A stretch of 56,704 nt of DNA from Bacteroidia bacterium (GTDB taxonomy: Bacteria; Bacteroidota; Bacteroidia; Flavobacteriales; Flavobacteriaceae), in contig JAUIBW010000035.1 in assembly GCA_030427585.1 (NCBI GenBank), forward strand, positions 1 through 56,704. Direction: 5' to 3'. Both the position numbers and the translations under genes were made by a program. This document shows positions 27,929 through 36,244 of the stretch, piece after piece. How positions within the stretch are numbered: position 1 is the stretch's first letter; the number at the start of each line of letters is the position of its first letter. The notes under the pieces were generated by a model that saw nothing but the letters and a program-made list of their open reading frames with translations, ran no database searches and was not told the origin of the DNA.

Positions 27929-28681
27929 TTATTTATAATTTGTTTTTTGAAGTATTGCTACAACTTGTTTTGCTACCGATACAGATGCTGTAGGATCTTG
28001 ACCGGTAATTAATCTACCATCAACTATATAATGATTGTCCCACCCCTTTTTAGAATAGATGAAATTTCCTCCATTTTTAGTAATAGCCTCTTCAATAGAA
28101 AAGGGAAAAGTTTTATAATACGCTTTATTTTTATTTTCAAAAGCATCAGCAAAACCGTTTACTTCTTTTTCTTCATATAGATACTTTCCATTTGTTAGCT
28201 TTACATTTACAATTCCTGCGGTTCCGTGGCAAATGGCAGATACAATTCCTCTATTCTCATAAATTTTCCTTGAGATATCCTGTATAGCTTTATTCTCGGG
28301 AACTCCAAACATAGCAGCCCCACCACCACTATAATAGACTGCTTTATAGTTTTTTGCATCAATAGCCTCTGGTGAGTAAGTATTTTTAAATAAATTCATA
28401 AAATCTAAGTCATCTAAGTATTTTTTTTGAATAGGATCTGAGGTATTTATATATCCTATCGGAATCGCACCCCCTTCCGGACTTACAAAATCAACCAGAT
28501 ATCCCGACTTTATAAATACGTCATACGCCAAAACGATTTCTGCAAAATGATTAGCGGTTTTTAAAGTAGTGTTTCCATAGGTACATTGATTAGAGGTAAC
28601 AAACAAAATCTTATCTTTTGAAGATACCGAGCACCCCAACAAAAGAAAAACTACCAAAAATGGTATTATACAATTTCTCAT
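27929..28681 (-). CDS. DJ-1/PfpI-family lipoprotein
   Basis: A 250-residue protein with a lipobox LLGC (Cys17) and a DJ-1/PfpI fold. The nucleophile elbow is Cys151 in SAICHGTAG with the adjacent His152; YYSGGGAAMFG precedes it and GQDPTASVSVAKQV closes the domain. Members include glyoxalase III-like and chaperone-like proteins, and lipid anchoring of this fold is uncommon outside Bacteroidota. It heads a three-gene operon with two secreted NTF2-fold proteins, and a membrane AraC regulator gene lies upstream. A role in handling reactive small molecules in the periplasm is plausible but not shown. Confidence 0.82.
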   Translation of the reverse strand: MRNCIIPFLVVFLLLGCSVSSKDKILFVTSNQCTYGNTTLKTANHFAEIVLAYDVFIKSGYLVDFVSPEGGAIPIGYINTSDPIQKKYLDDLDFMNLFKNTYSPEAIDAKNYKAVYYSGGGAAMFGVPENKAIQDISRKIYENRGIVSAICHGTAGIVNVKLTNGKYLYEEKEVNGFADAFENKNKAYYKTFPFSIEEAITKNGGNFIYSKKGWDNHYIVDGRLITGQDPTASVSVAKQVVAILQKTNYK

Positions 28682-28736
28682 ACTTAATTAATTTTTAGCA
28701 AATTTGAAAAATCATAATCAGTATCGGTGTATAGAT

Positions 28737-28761
28737 TATAAATCAGAAGTACTGATTTATA
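28737..28761. promoter_or_regulatory. Operator-like palindrome upstream of the PfpI operon
   Basis: TATAAATCAG at 28737-28746 and CTGATTTATA at 28752-28761 form a perfect 10-bp inverted repeat with a 5-nt spacer, 56 nt upstream of the PfpI start codon. This is the position and symmetry of an operator. The upstream membrane AraC regulator is a candidate, although AraC proteins more often bind direct repeats. Confidence 0.45.
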
Positions 28762-28798
28762 AATTAGAACTATTCTGACCCGTTGTGAATTTGAATTA

Positions 28799-28865
28799 AA
28801 AAAGCTATTCTCGATACAATTTTTCTTCATTCTATTTCGAAAAACCACTCGAATTGACGCTTTTT
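28799..28865. repeat. Dispersed palindromic repeat, family A, copy 2
   Basis: CTATTCTCGATACA at 28805-28818 and TCGAATTGACG at 28849-28859 are identical to the modules at 155-226 and 33164-33370. The left half of the palindrome is missing here. It lies just after the stop of the AraC-type gene to its right. Confidence 0.65.
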
Positions 28866-28895
28866 TACAGTATTAATTTCTAAATACACAAAAAA

Positions 28896-29936
28896 TTACT
28901 TTGATTCTTTTTTATACGCGGCCGGAGTTTTTCCAACTATCTTTTTAAATGTAGTATAAAACGTTGATTTCGAATTAAATCCACACTCATACCCAACAGC
29001 TTCTATAGTGTAATTGTCCTCATTAACCAAAAGTTGCTTGGCTTCTTCTATTCTATATTCGTTAATAAATAAAGGGAAGCTTTTTCCCAGATTGTCATTT
29101 AGAAATTGAGATAAATAGTGTGGCAAAACGTGTAATTGTTTAGAAACGTCTGCAAGTTTTAAATCTGGGTTTTTAAATAGTTTCTTTTCTTTAATCATAT
29201 CATCTAACTTAATTTGAAACTCACCTGCTTCATCATGGCCTATCTTTTTATCAGCATATTTAATCGTTTCTTCAAAAAACAAAGACGTTTTATTTCTTTT
29301 CAATACCCAAAATAGAATTAAAAGAAAAAATACAAACGAAAACGAAAGTGCTCCTACAATGTAGGATGTGTAAGATCCAATAGTATACCCCATCCAGATA
29401 ATAGATACTCCACCAAATATACTTAATACCCAAATTTCTAATTGTTTTATTTTATGTGCTTTAGAAAACAATGCTTTAAAAACCGATTTTAATTGAATCG
29501 CTGTACATATGATATACAAAAACCATTGAAAATAAATAATTTTAACAAAGTTCCCCGACCATAATTTTCTATATTCCCAATAAGGGTATATGCTGCTTAA
29601 AACAATAACCAATGCCAAAACAGGAATAACATGTAACAACCACCGGTTATTACGTTTGGACTCCACTATCAGACTTCTGACATACAGGTACAAAAAAGGA
29701 CCGATCAGAATACAAGCCGATAACCCAATTTGTATAAATACTTCAGATAATTCTGGATTGAAATAAAAGAAAACAGATTTTAGTATTCGTACACTTAACA
29801 CAAATAAAAGTGCCGACAGGAAGTAATTAGACAATCCTCTTTTTTTAGAAAAGAAAGCAAAATAAAAACTTAATAAAAAACCATTTAATGCTCCTAATGC
29901 ACTAAAGAGAAATAATAATTGATGCTCTAAATCCAT
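28896..29936 (-). CDS. Membrane AraC-type transcriptional regulator
   Basis: The start is placed at the second ATG (29936, MDLEHQLLFLF) because it begins a hydrophobic helix; an ATG six codons earlier is also possible. The protein of about 346 residues has six or seven membrane helices (about residues 5-225) and a C-terminal AraC helix-turn-helix domain with LKLADVSKQLHVLPHYLSQF and VGYECGFNSKSTFYTTFKKI. This architecture is frequent in Flavobacteriia, and the membrane part is assumed to sense a lipid or envelope signal. It lies upstream of the PfpI/NTF2 operon on the same strand and is the likely regulator. Confidence 0.82.
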   Translation of the reverse strand: MDLEHQLLFLFSALGALNGFLLSFYFAFFSKKRGLSNYFLSALLFVLSVRILKSVFFYFNPELSEVFIQIGLSACILIGPFLYLYVRSLIVESKRNNRWLLHVIPVLALVIVLSSIYPYWEYRKLWSGNFVKIIYFQWFLYIICTAIQLKSVFKALFSKAHKIKQLEIWVLSIFGGVSIIWMGYTIGSYTSYIVGALSFSFVFFLLILFWVLKRNKTSLFFEETIKYADKKIGHDEAGEFQIKLDDMIKEKKLFKNPDLKLADVSKQLHVLPHYLSQFLNDNLGKSFPLFINEYRIEEAKQLLVNEDNYTIEAVGYECGFNSKSTFYTTFKKIVGKTPAAYKKESK

Positions 29937-30098
29937 GAAAATATAAAAATGCACAACAGGTAAAGTAAATATATAGCAAATATTTAGAAATGATTTATAA
30001 TTTTCACTTCCATTATAGATACATTACCTGAGTCTTACTATTCTTTGTAGGCTCTAAAATCACATGCCTTTTTTAAGATATTTATGTAGTTGATTAAA

Positions 30099-30779
30099 CT
30101 ACACCAGTTCACGTCTTAATTCATTTAAAGAGATATTACTATTAATTAACCTGGTGATTACCTCTTCACGAAATTCATCCAGATCATCATAATCGTAATA
30201 TTTGGCCCACTTGTAGGTTTCGAGAAGGTTTTTAATTTGTTTGATAAGTTTTCGGGTTGCATCTGCAGAACGTAATACAGCAACCTGATCATAATTGGGA
30301 TTATCCTTATGCATATAACTTACCTTTTTGGTTTCAAAATCTACCGAAATGTAGTACGCATCTACATCTGGATCCAGGTTTTCTCTAAAATCTGCCCAAT
30401 CTGCATACCCTAATCGTAAGTCATCAATTTCTGGAGGAAAATCAGATACTAGTCGCCATTGGCACTTTGCAGCTCTACCCCAATGGTTAGACATTCTATA
30501 TACTCCATGTTTTGTATAATAATAGGTACTCCCCGACTCACTTCTGTAATTTGGTTTTCTTCTCGTGATTTCGCGTAGCGAAGCTCCTCTAAATACACAA
30601 TACGTTTTATTAAAAAAGTTATAACGCGTGTATACCTTAACGTGTTCTTTTTCCTGATGTTCCAAATGCATATTTTTTCCCGCTGGCAAAGAAATCACAT
30701 TTTTTTCAGAAAGTAAAAACAAGTTTTTAACATCTATCCACAATGCTGTTCTTCTACTCTTGTATCCTTTAGATATCAA
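30099..30779 (-). CDS. Hypothetical protein with uncertain start
   Basis: A frame of about 226 residues with no family I recognise. It is rich in Tyr, Asp and Arg and contains YADWADFRENLDPDVDAYYI and a C-terminal acidic helical part. No ATG opens it: the first start would be TTG at 30779, and the first ATG is at 30671 (residue 37), although residues 1-36 look coding. An ATG at 30805 in another frame gives MKDPDLSKIDI before a stop, and a one-base shift would join it to SKGYKSRRTALW. A 5' frameshift, an unusual start or a sequencing error is possible. No signal peptide. Confidence 0.55.
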   Translation of the reverse strand: MISKGYKSRRTALWIDVKNLFLLSEKNVISLPAGKNMHLEHQEKEHVKVYTRYNFFNKTYCVFRGASLREITRRKPNYRSESGSTYYYTKHGVYRMSNHWGRAAKCQWRLVSDFPPEIDDLRLGYADWADFRENLDPDVDAYYISVDFETKKVSYMHKDNPNYDQVAVLRSADATRKLIKQIKNLLETYKWAKYYDYDDLDEFREEVITRLINSNISLNELRRELV

Positions 30780-30905
30780 TTTTGCTAAGATCAGGGTCTT
30801 TCATGATAACACCATTGCTTTAGTACATGACAAAAACAACCATAAAACAACAACATATTTAAAATCAATAATTTAAAATCAATAATTTAAAATTAAACAT
30901 TTGTT

Positions 30906-30938
30906 AGATCTCACAGGTTTTTAAAACCTGTGAGATCT
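30906..30938. repeat. Perfect 16-bp palindrome
   Basis: AGATCTCACAGGTTTT at 30906-30921 and its exact complement at 30923-30938 surround a single T. The intergenic region 30780-31294 also has a duplicated stretch AATCAATAATTTAAA just before it. It can form a cruciform or hairpin, and similar palindromes are common as dispersed intergenic repeats in flavobacteria. I see no gene in this gap. Confidence 0.65.
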
Positions 30939-31224
30939 TGATAATAGTGTGATGATAGAATTTTAAACCAGGTTTAAATCAAGAATAATTATTTTTCGTC
31001 ATATCCTTAGCAAAATTGTTATTGAAAAAAGGGGGATTTAACTTGTTTATATTAGGCATTACACTCTTTTATGAGTACTGTATGTATACTAACTTTGATA
31101 GTGGATTTAGATTTAAAAATGATTAAGTGAACATAATTGTCAATTCATCTTTAACAGGCTTGTCAAACCGTCAGTAAAGAGATGTCCTGTTGCAGGGACT
31201 CATATTTTTGAATTAGCTTGATGC

Positions 31225-31265
31225 TAAAAAAAGCATCTTGTTCTGTAACAAGATGCTTTTTTATT
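31225..31265. terminator. Bidirectional intrinsic terminator
   Basis: AAGCATCTTGTT at 31231-31242 pairs with AACAAGATGCTT at 31247-31258 over a CTGT tetraloop. A runs precede and T runs follow the stem. It should end the minus-strand ferredoxin-like gene that stops at 31295. Confidence 0.85.
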
Positions 31266-31294
31266 GGCATGTACCTTATTAATCCGGGGCACAA

Positions 31295-31519
31295 CTATTT
31301 TACATTTTCGTAAAATGTCAACGCCCCTGAAGGGCATTTTTCGATCTGGTCTTTTAAAGCTTCAGAAGTAGCCATTTCTGGTCGAATCCATGGTTTTTTC
31401 TTAGGTTGGTATACCTCTGGTAAGGTCTTTACACAAACACCTGCATGAGTACATTTTCCAGGTTTCCAAACTACTGTAATCTCTCCGTTGGTGTATTCTT
31501 TTCTAATCTCGTTTGCCAT
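31295..31519 (-). CDS. Fer4_19-type (4Fe-4S) mono-cluster protein
   Basis: A 74-residue protein of the divergent 4Fe-4S mono-cluster family (Fer4_19, YjdI-like). Cluster ligands are Cys23 and Cys29 in KCTHAGVC and Cys62 in the EKCPSGALTF block; the usual fourth ligand of a ferredoxin is not obvious, as in the family. It may act in electron transfer or iron-sulfur traffic in the cytoplasm. It is a monocistronic gene between a terminator and the divergent glycoside hydrolase gene. Confidence 0.85.
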   Translation of the reverse strand: MANEIRKEYTNGEITVVWKPGKCTHAGVCVKTLPEVYQPKKKPWIRPEMATSEALKDQIEKCPSGALTFYENVK

Positions 31520-31754
31520 AATATGATAATTTAAAGTGTGGATTATATTACTATTTTAAAGATATAGTTTCATTTTAAATACAATATAAAAACGAATCGT
31601 TTTCTTAGTAAATCCGAATCATATTCGATAATTAATCAATATACACTATTTTATTAGGTTTTTATAGGTTTCGTTTCACACCATTTAGATTCGTGATGTA
31701 ACGTTTTTAAATCATACCTCTCTAATAGCTATTAGTTTTTAGCTATATTTAGAA

Positions 31755-33110
31755 ATGAAAAAGGAATTCTTTACTGCTATTAAAGTGTATGTAAGTACCT
31801 GGATATTGGTTGTATTATTGTTCCTTTCATTATCATTACGAGCAGATATCAGTTTTAAAAAATCGGTTCAAACCATAATAGAACTACTTCCGAATACTAC
31901 ATTTCTAATCGGTGTTCATATTACATTTGCCATTTGTTATGTACTGTTTTTACTCATTCGATATTTCATAAGAATTTATCGTAGTAAGGGCTTTATTATT
32001 ATGGGGAAGCAAGTAATATTTGGTGTGGTTATTCCTTTTTTTATCCTCTTTGGCGTCTACAAAGCTATTGTTCGTGCAAATAGTACAGAAGAGTTTTCTT
32101 ATGAGTGGGATTATTCTATTGAAAATACTAGTGATACGACAAATGATCTTTATAAAATTGATGGAAAACATCGCGGAATGAGTGTATTTGGTTGGAGTAC
32201 TCACAACAAAGAATCTATTGCTACGTTAGTAAAAAACAATGTAGAGTGGGTAGCTGTTATTCCTTTTTTATACCAGAAAGATCAATATACAAAACAAATG
32301 AGTACTCCAAAGACTATCGGGCAATGGTCAAGGAGAGATTCTGTTTTTATCAACAGTATTGCACAATTACGGGCGAAGGGGGTTCATGTGCACCTAAAAC
32401 CACATTTATGGATGAGTGAAGGGTGGCGTTCTGACATTTCGTTACCATCTGCCATCGACTGGGACACCTGGTTTGATTCTTATCGTAGCAATATGATTCA
32501 TTATGCACGTATGGCCCAGGAAACTGGCGCAGAGCTATTTTGCATAGGGACCGAGCTACGATCATCTTTACAACATCAGCCAGATCGATGGAAAGCCCTG
32601 GTACAGGAAATCAAGACTATTTATGATGGTCAGCTTACCTATGCCGCCAATTGGGATGGGGAATTCGAACTTATCGATTTCTGGAAAGAATTAGATTATA
32701 TTGGTATACAAGCTTATTTTCCGCTAACTAAGAAATCTAACCCCGATCTGGTTACTCTTAAAAAGGGCTGGAATACACATATCACGACCTTAGAAACCTT
32801 ATCTCAAACCCATCAAAAACCAATTCTATTTACAGAAGTGGGGTATAAAAGTGAAGCTTCGGCTGCAATACACCCCTGGGAGTGGCAGTCTTCTTTGGGT
32901 ATCCTATATCAGAAAAAATCTGATCGTACTCAACAACTTGCATATCAGGCATTATTCGAATCTTTATGGGATAAAGAATGGTTTTCGGGCATGTATATCT
33001 GGCAATGGGACACCAGAACCTCTATCGATAGCGCACCTACAAGCCTGGACTTTTCGCCACGCTACAAACCCGCACAAAATACCATTGCCAAAGGATACGC
33101 TCGCCAATAA
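31755..33110 (+). CDS. Membrane-anchored GH113-like glycoside hydrolase
   Basis: A 451-residue protein with three N-terminal hydrophobic segments (about residues 12-30, 49-75 and 86-105) and a TIM-barrel domain from about residue 138. The barrel resembles glycoside hydrolase family 113: GMSVFGWST starts strand 1, HLKPHLWM strand 3, CIGTELRS carries the acid/base Glu267 and LFTEVGYKS the nucleophile Glu361, with MYIWQWDTR near the end. Characterised GH113 members are beta-mannanases. The extra membrane segments would tether the enzyme to the inner membrane. It is not within a polysaccharide utilisation locus, so its substrate is uncertain. Confidence 0.8.
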   Translation: MKKEFFTAIKVYVSTWILVVLLFLSLSLRADISFKKSVQTIIELLPNTTFLIGVHITFAICYVLFLLIRYFIRIYRSKGFIIMGKQVIFGVVIPFFILFGVYKAIVRANSTEEFSYEWDYSIENTSDTTNDLYKIDGKHRGMSVFGWSTHNKESIATLVKNNVEWVAVIPFLYQKDQYTKQMSTPKTIGQWSRRDSVFINSIAQLRAKGVHVHLKPHLWMSEGWRSDISLPSAIDWDTWFDSYRSNMIHYARMAQETGAELFCIGTELRSSLQHQPDRWKALVQEIKTIYDGQLTYAANWDGEFELIDFWKELDYIGIQAYFPLTKKSNPDLVTLKKGWNTHITTLETLSQTHQKPILFTEVGYKSEASAAIHPWEWQSSLGILYQKKSDRTQQLAYQALFESLWDKEWFSGMYIWQWDTRTSIDSAPTSLDFSPRYKPAQNTIAKGYARQ

Positions 33111-33163
33111 ATAGATCTAAAAAGAGTAATTACGATTAAAAAACGAGGGCTTCAGGATACTAT

Positions 33164-33370
33164 TATAACCTGAGTTCGACGTAAGAAAATCACGTCAATT
33201 CGATCTGATACTTCGATATAGCTCAGTATAGACTGGAAGATTGTATCGAGAATAATGATTTTCTATCTAAAAAAGCTATTCTCGATACAGTTTTTCTCCA
33301 TTTCATTCTTAAAAACCACTCGAATTGACGCTTTTTATAACATTTTAGTTTAGGTCGAACTCAGGTTATA
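33164..33370. mobile_element. 207-bp nested palindromic element (MITE-like), family A, copy 3
   Basis: Perfect 17-bp terminal inverted repeats, 33164-33180 and 33354-33370 (TATAACCTGAGTTCGAC), enclose a second pair CGTCAATTCGA at 33193-33203 with 33320-33330, and a third pair TGTATCGAGAATA at 33242-33254 with 33277-33289. Internal modules occur at 155-226 and 28799-28865. It encodes nothing, has no clear target-site duplication, and lies between the convergent GH113 and Hint-protein genes, where it could also serve as a terminator. Confidence 0.65.
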
Positions 33371-33378
33371 AAATCAAT

Positions 33379-34644
33379 TCATTCTGTTATTAGCTTATGC
33401 GTATCACATGTTCTAAATACACGTAATTCTCCTGTACCAACCACAATATTATTTGCAATAAAGGTATTGGTATTATCCAGTTTTACGATAGTATATGTTT
33501 GTTGAGCAGTATGAATTTCTTTGATATTTACAATTTTCACCGAACCAGAAACGGTGCGTATGATACTCCCTATTTCAAGTTGTTTTACATCATCAAACCG
33601 ATAGGCCATCTGTGTTTGTTCTGGAGTATAGGATAACCAATTTCCAGAAGAAGATAAGAGTGGGTGATCACGGGTGCAGGTAATTGTTGAACCATCGGAT
33701 AGTGAAAGCGTAATAAGAGCATCATGCATCGGATTTGCCAATTCTTTAATCGTTGCAGTGATATAACTATCTGTAGCTTGATCATAAGAAAGCACTTGTT
33801 CTCCCAAGAGTAACTCTTCTATCGGTTTTTGGGTATGATCCGCCATAGTAATCAAAGTACCTTTGGCAAAACAGTGTACATCGATCCCATCAAAATAGAT
33901 TTCAGAAAGTACCGTATCCTCATATTTATCTCCCGGATATACCTCCATAATCTCAAATTTCATAGTCCAGGGAGGCAAACTTTTTGAAGTAATATAATCT
34001 ATGTTTTTATCCAATTTGCCAATCGGGGCTACTTTAAAATGTTGTGCAGCACGCTGATCGGTAAGATTTAGTATCGCATAAGGCTTATCTTTAATATATA
34101 CTTTAAGTTTTTTTACTCTACTATTATTTCGCCAGGCGGTTTCACTTTTTACATACCCGTTTACAACAATAATCTCTGTAATGCGCGGGCTTCCCTGGTA
34201 AAAACTATATTCCAGGTATTCACCTATTCCATATCCAGGGACTCCTTCTACCCATGCATTTTTATAATTTAGGTCCATGGCATTTTCTGCTCCATACTGT
34301 ATACTCCCCTGAGCTGCCAAATGCGATGATGCGGTTTCTTTAAATGGTCCACCACCACAATACCAACTACACCCCTGGCCTTCAATATCCCAATAATTAG
34401 TCATTGTTTCATCAACCATTTTATCTAATTCTGCTTTCTCTTCCTGGGTAAGGTCTTCTATTTTAAGTCCTTTTGACATGCGCTCCCAAATGGCTTCACA
34501 AGCTTTTCTGTTTCTGTTAAACTCCTTTTCATCTGTAGTATTCAAATCCAGTACTTCTATGCTTGTTGGTGTAAGCACCTTTATTTCCTGGGCATTAGAA
34601 AAGAGCGTAATGAGTAGTATGATACAGATCAGTGTATTTTTCAT
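33379..34644 (-). CDS. Secreted protein with glycan-binding-like domain and Hint domain
   Basis: A 421-residue protein. A signal peptide (about 18 residues, ending FSNA) is followed by a helical part, then a beta-sandwich of the NADase-type glycan-binding/discoidin kind (about residues 95-255, with AENAMDLNYKNAWVEGVPGY and EYLEYSFYQ). At Cys258 a Hint (hedgehog/intein) domain starts: CFAKGTLITMADH, the block B motif TRDHPLL (Thr324 to His327), and FIANNIVV near the end. The terminal His-Asn of splicing inteins is replaced by Gly-Thr, so full splicing is unlikely; N-terminal thioester cleavage or attachment may remain. A 19-residue tail with one Cys follows. Target unknown. Confidence 0.78.
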   Translation of the reverse strand: MKNTLICIILLITLFSNAQEIKVLTPTSIEVLDLNTTDEKEFNRNRKACEAIWERMSKGLKIEDLTQEEKAELDKMVDETMTNYWDIEGQGCSWYCGGGPFKETASSHLAAQGSIQYGAENAMDLNYKNAWVEGVPGYGIGEYLEYSFYQGSPRITEIIVVNGYVKSETAWRNNSRVKKLKVYIKDKPYAILNLTDQRAAQHFKVAPIGKLDKNIDYITSKSLPPWTMKFEIMEVYPGDKYEDTVLSEIYFDGIDVHCFAKGTLITMADHTQKPIEELLLGEQVLSYDQATDSYITATIKELANPMHDALITLSLSDGSTITCTRDHPLLSSSGNWLSYTPEQTQMAYRFDDVKQLEIGSIIRTVSGSVKIVNIKEIHTAQQTYTIVKLDNTNTFIANNIVVGTGELRVFRTCDTHKLITE

Positions 34645-35231
34645 ACGTTTAAATTTTAGTAATTATCTGATAATACATTAATTATAAAATGGCACATTTC
34701 ATAATATGTAGGGTATCTTATTGATATACAACCACAAATATATTATTTATTACTGCTACTACTCCCCCTGTTTACCGTGAATAAAATAGCATTAGCAGCT
34801 GTAATTCCCTTTGTTATATTCAAATCGGAAACTAAGGAAACCTATGATATATCTTCTGGGTTCGAGTGTACTTCGACACTTCGACAGGCTCAGTGTAAAC
34901 AAGCTCAGCATGACACCTCACCTTTCAACACCGCTTCAGCAGACCTGTACTGAGTTTACGGTAAAAGATGTTATCAACATCAGTTCTAAATCCTAGAAAG
35001 ACATATATAACATAACCCCTTTTAAATCAATGCTTCCTGGTGATTACAATAGCCTATGGTACTGTTAAGAAACCAGTAATTTCCACACTACCAAAAAGTG
35101 AAAATTATTATTTATTTACGGTTTATACTTAGATTTTATGTTTGTGTAAACAATTAGAAAGAGACAATTAATTCAACTGTTTTTTAAATAGTTTTGAATC
35201 ATCATTAACCAAATTCTTAAAATCTTACACA
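34645..35231. other. Non-coding gap with a repeat of family B
   Basis: The 587-nt region between divergent genes holds a degenerate copy of the flavobacterial repeat at about 34859-34970: CTTCGACAGGCTCAGTG and GCTCAGCATGACACC, followed by ACTGAGTTTACGG. Short frames across it are shadows of the repeat. The last 200 nt before 35232 are AT-rich and should contain the lipoprotein promoter, but no clear TAnnTTTG box was found. Confidence 0.6.
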
Positions 35232-35798
35232 ATGAAAAAATCCATTTTAAAATTAGGCCTATTTGCTTTTATCTCCGTTACTTTTATAGCATGTCAAAAC
35301 GATGGTCTTGATGCTCCAGAAGCACAAGAAGTACAAAATGCAACTGTTCAGGATGCTTCCCAACAGTTTGTAAGTGTAAAAGATGTATCAAACGATCCTA
35401 CGATGCCACAATTGGTAGAAAAACTAATACGTCAAAACAACCAGGCAATTGCCAAAAGAGTTGGATGTACATTAGACAGTGATATCGGATGTGGTAGTGA
35501 TGCCGCTGCAGAGATCGAAGAATATGTAAATCTTTCTAACTGTATTTCTTTTAGCAAAGGAACATTGATCATCCCTATTCAATCCAGACAGTTTACCTAT
35601 AACTATTCATATTATATTGATGGTGACGGAGATATAAACATGGATCAGTATCAATATCAATTCGATTCTCATGTAGCAGATATCGCACAGCGAATAGCAC
35701 CTAACAAAATAGCACTGGTAAGTGCTAATGCGTCTAATGGTTGCGGAAGAGGTTGGAAAGTCGCTAATATTACATATACTGTTATTCTCGGTAACTAA
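35232..35798 (+). CDS. Hypothetical Cys-containing lipoprotein
   Basis: A 188-residue protein with a lipobox FIAC (Cys21) and a following Asp/Glu/Gln-rich linker. The mature part contains a Cys cluster, GCTLDSDIGCGSD, and two later cysteines (SNCISF and NGCGRG), a beta-rich centre with many Tyr (YNYSYYIDGDGDINMDQYQY), and a terminal strand ANITYTVILGN. The Cys content suggests disulfides. I do not recognise the family. An intrinsic terminator follows. Confidence 0.7.
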   Translation: MKKSILKLGLFAFISVTFIACQNDGLDAPEAQEVQNATVQDASQQFVSVKDVSNDPTMPQLVEKLIRQNNQAIAKRVGCTLDSDIGCGSDAAAEIEEYVNLSNCISFSKGTLIIPIQSRQFTYNYSYYIDGDGDINMDQYQYQFDSHVADIAQRIAPNKIALVSANASNGCGRGWKVANITYTVILGN

Positions 35799-35835
35799 AA
35801 TTCATCTTGATCTTGCTATAAAACAACACATAACA

Positions 35836-35873
35836 AGCCCTATATATCTGTTTGATGTATAGGGTTATTTTTT
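35836..35873 (+). terminator. Intrinsic terminator
   Basis: CCCTATA at 35838-35844 pairs with TATAGGG at 35858-35864 (extended by G-T and A-T pairs) over a 13-nt loop, and a T run follows. It lies 40 nt after the lipoprotein gene. Confidence 0.75.
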
Positions 35874-35895
35874 TATAGGGTGAGAGCTCAGGGTT

Positions 35896-36092
35896 CGAGA
35901 GCAAAGAAAGAAGCATTAATGATAGGGGGAGTTGGAAACATTGCCTGGATTATCCATGGCGTATCGGGATAAAGATGGGGCTTCGAGTGTACTTCGACAG
36001 GCCTGTCCTGAGTTTACCGAAGGGCTCAGCATGACACCTCAGCCCCCGATGGTATTTCAGACTTTAATGATAAATTGAACTCCTAACCCTGA
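35896..36092 (+). pseudogene. Broken, inverted copy of the 3' end of the GIY-YIG gene
   Basis: From 35896 to about 35985 the sequence matches the end of the GIY-YIG gene at 38204-38551, read in the opposite orientation (the stretch from AGCAAAGAAAGAAGCATTAA to GATGGGGCTTCG, with small changes that shift the frame). It resumes at about 36046-36092 with CCGATGGTATTTCAGACTTT. Between them lies a copy of the family B repeat. The 5' two thirds of the gene, including the catalytic part, are missing. It is a recombination or retrohoming scar rather than a gene. Confidence 0.75.
35981..36045. repeat. Flavobacterial intergenic repeat, family B
   Basis: The sequence TTCGAGTGTACTTCGACAGG followed by CCTGTCCTGAGTTTACCGAA, GGGCTCAGCATGACACCTCA is a REP-like unit that can fold into an imperfect hairpin. 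Related copies are at about 34859, 36133, 38129, 38788 and 56521. This copy interrupts the GIY-YIG fragment. Confidence 0.75.
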
Positions 36093-36132
36093 GACTCTCG
36101 AAGGGTGAGTGGATCATAATAAAGATACTCTG

Positions 36133-36180
36133 GTTTCGAGTGGACTTCGACAGGCCTCTGAGTTCATCGAAGAACTCGGT
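36133..36180. repeat. Flavobacterial intergenic repeat, family B
   Basis: TTTCGAGTGGACTTCGACAG GCCTCTGAGTTCATCGAAGA is a shorter copy of the unit at 35981. A long open frame starting at 36140 runs through it into the membrane protein gene, which argues that the real start lies later. Confidence 0.7.
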
Positions 36181-36244
36181 GTATATAAGTCTGGTAACAA
36201 TTTGTCTAATTTCAACATATATGTATATTACATATATTAAAAGT

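Noticed and set aside
34811..34996. Short plus-strand frame in the gap before the lipoprotein gene
   Set aside because: Its product is a translation of the family B repeat, with no other support.
36140..36244. N-terminal extension of the HDTYF membrane protein
   Set aside because: The extension lies in a family B repeat, and the ATG at 36245 gives a better membrane protein start.
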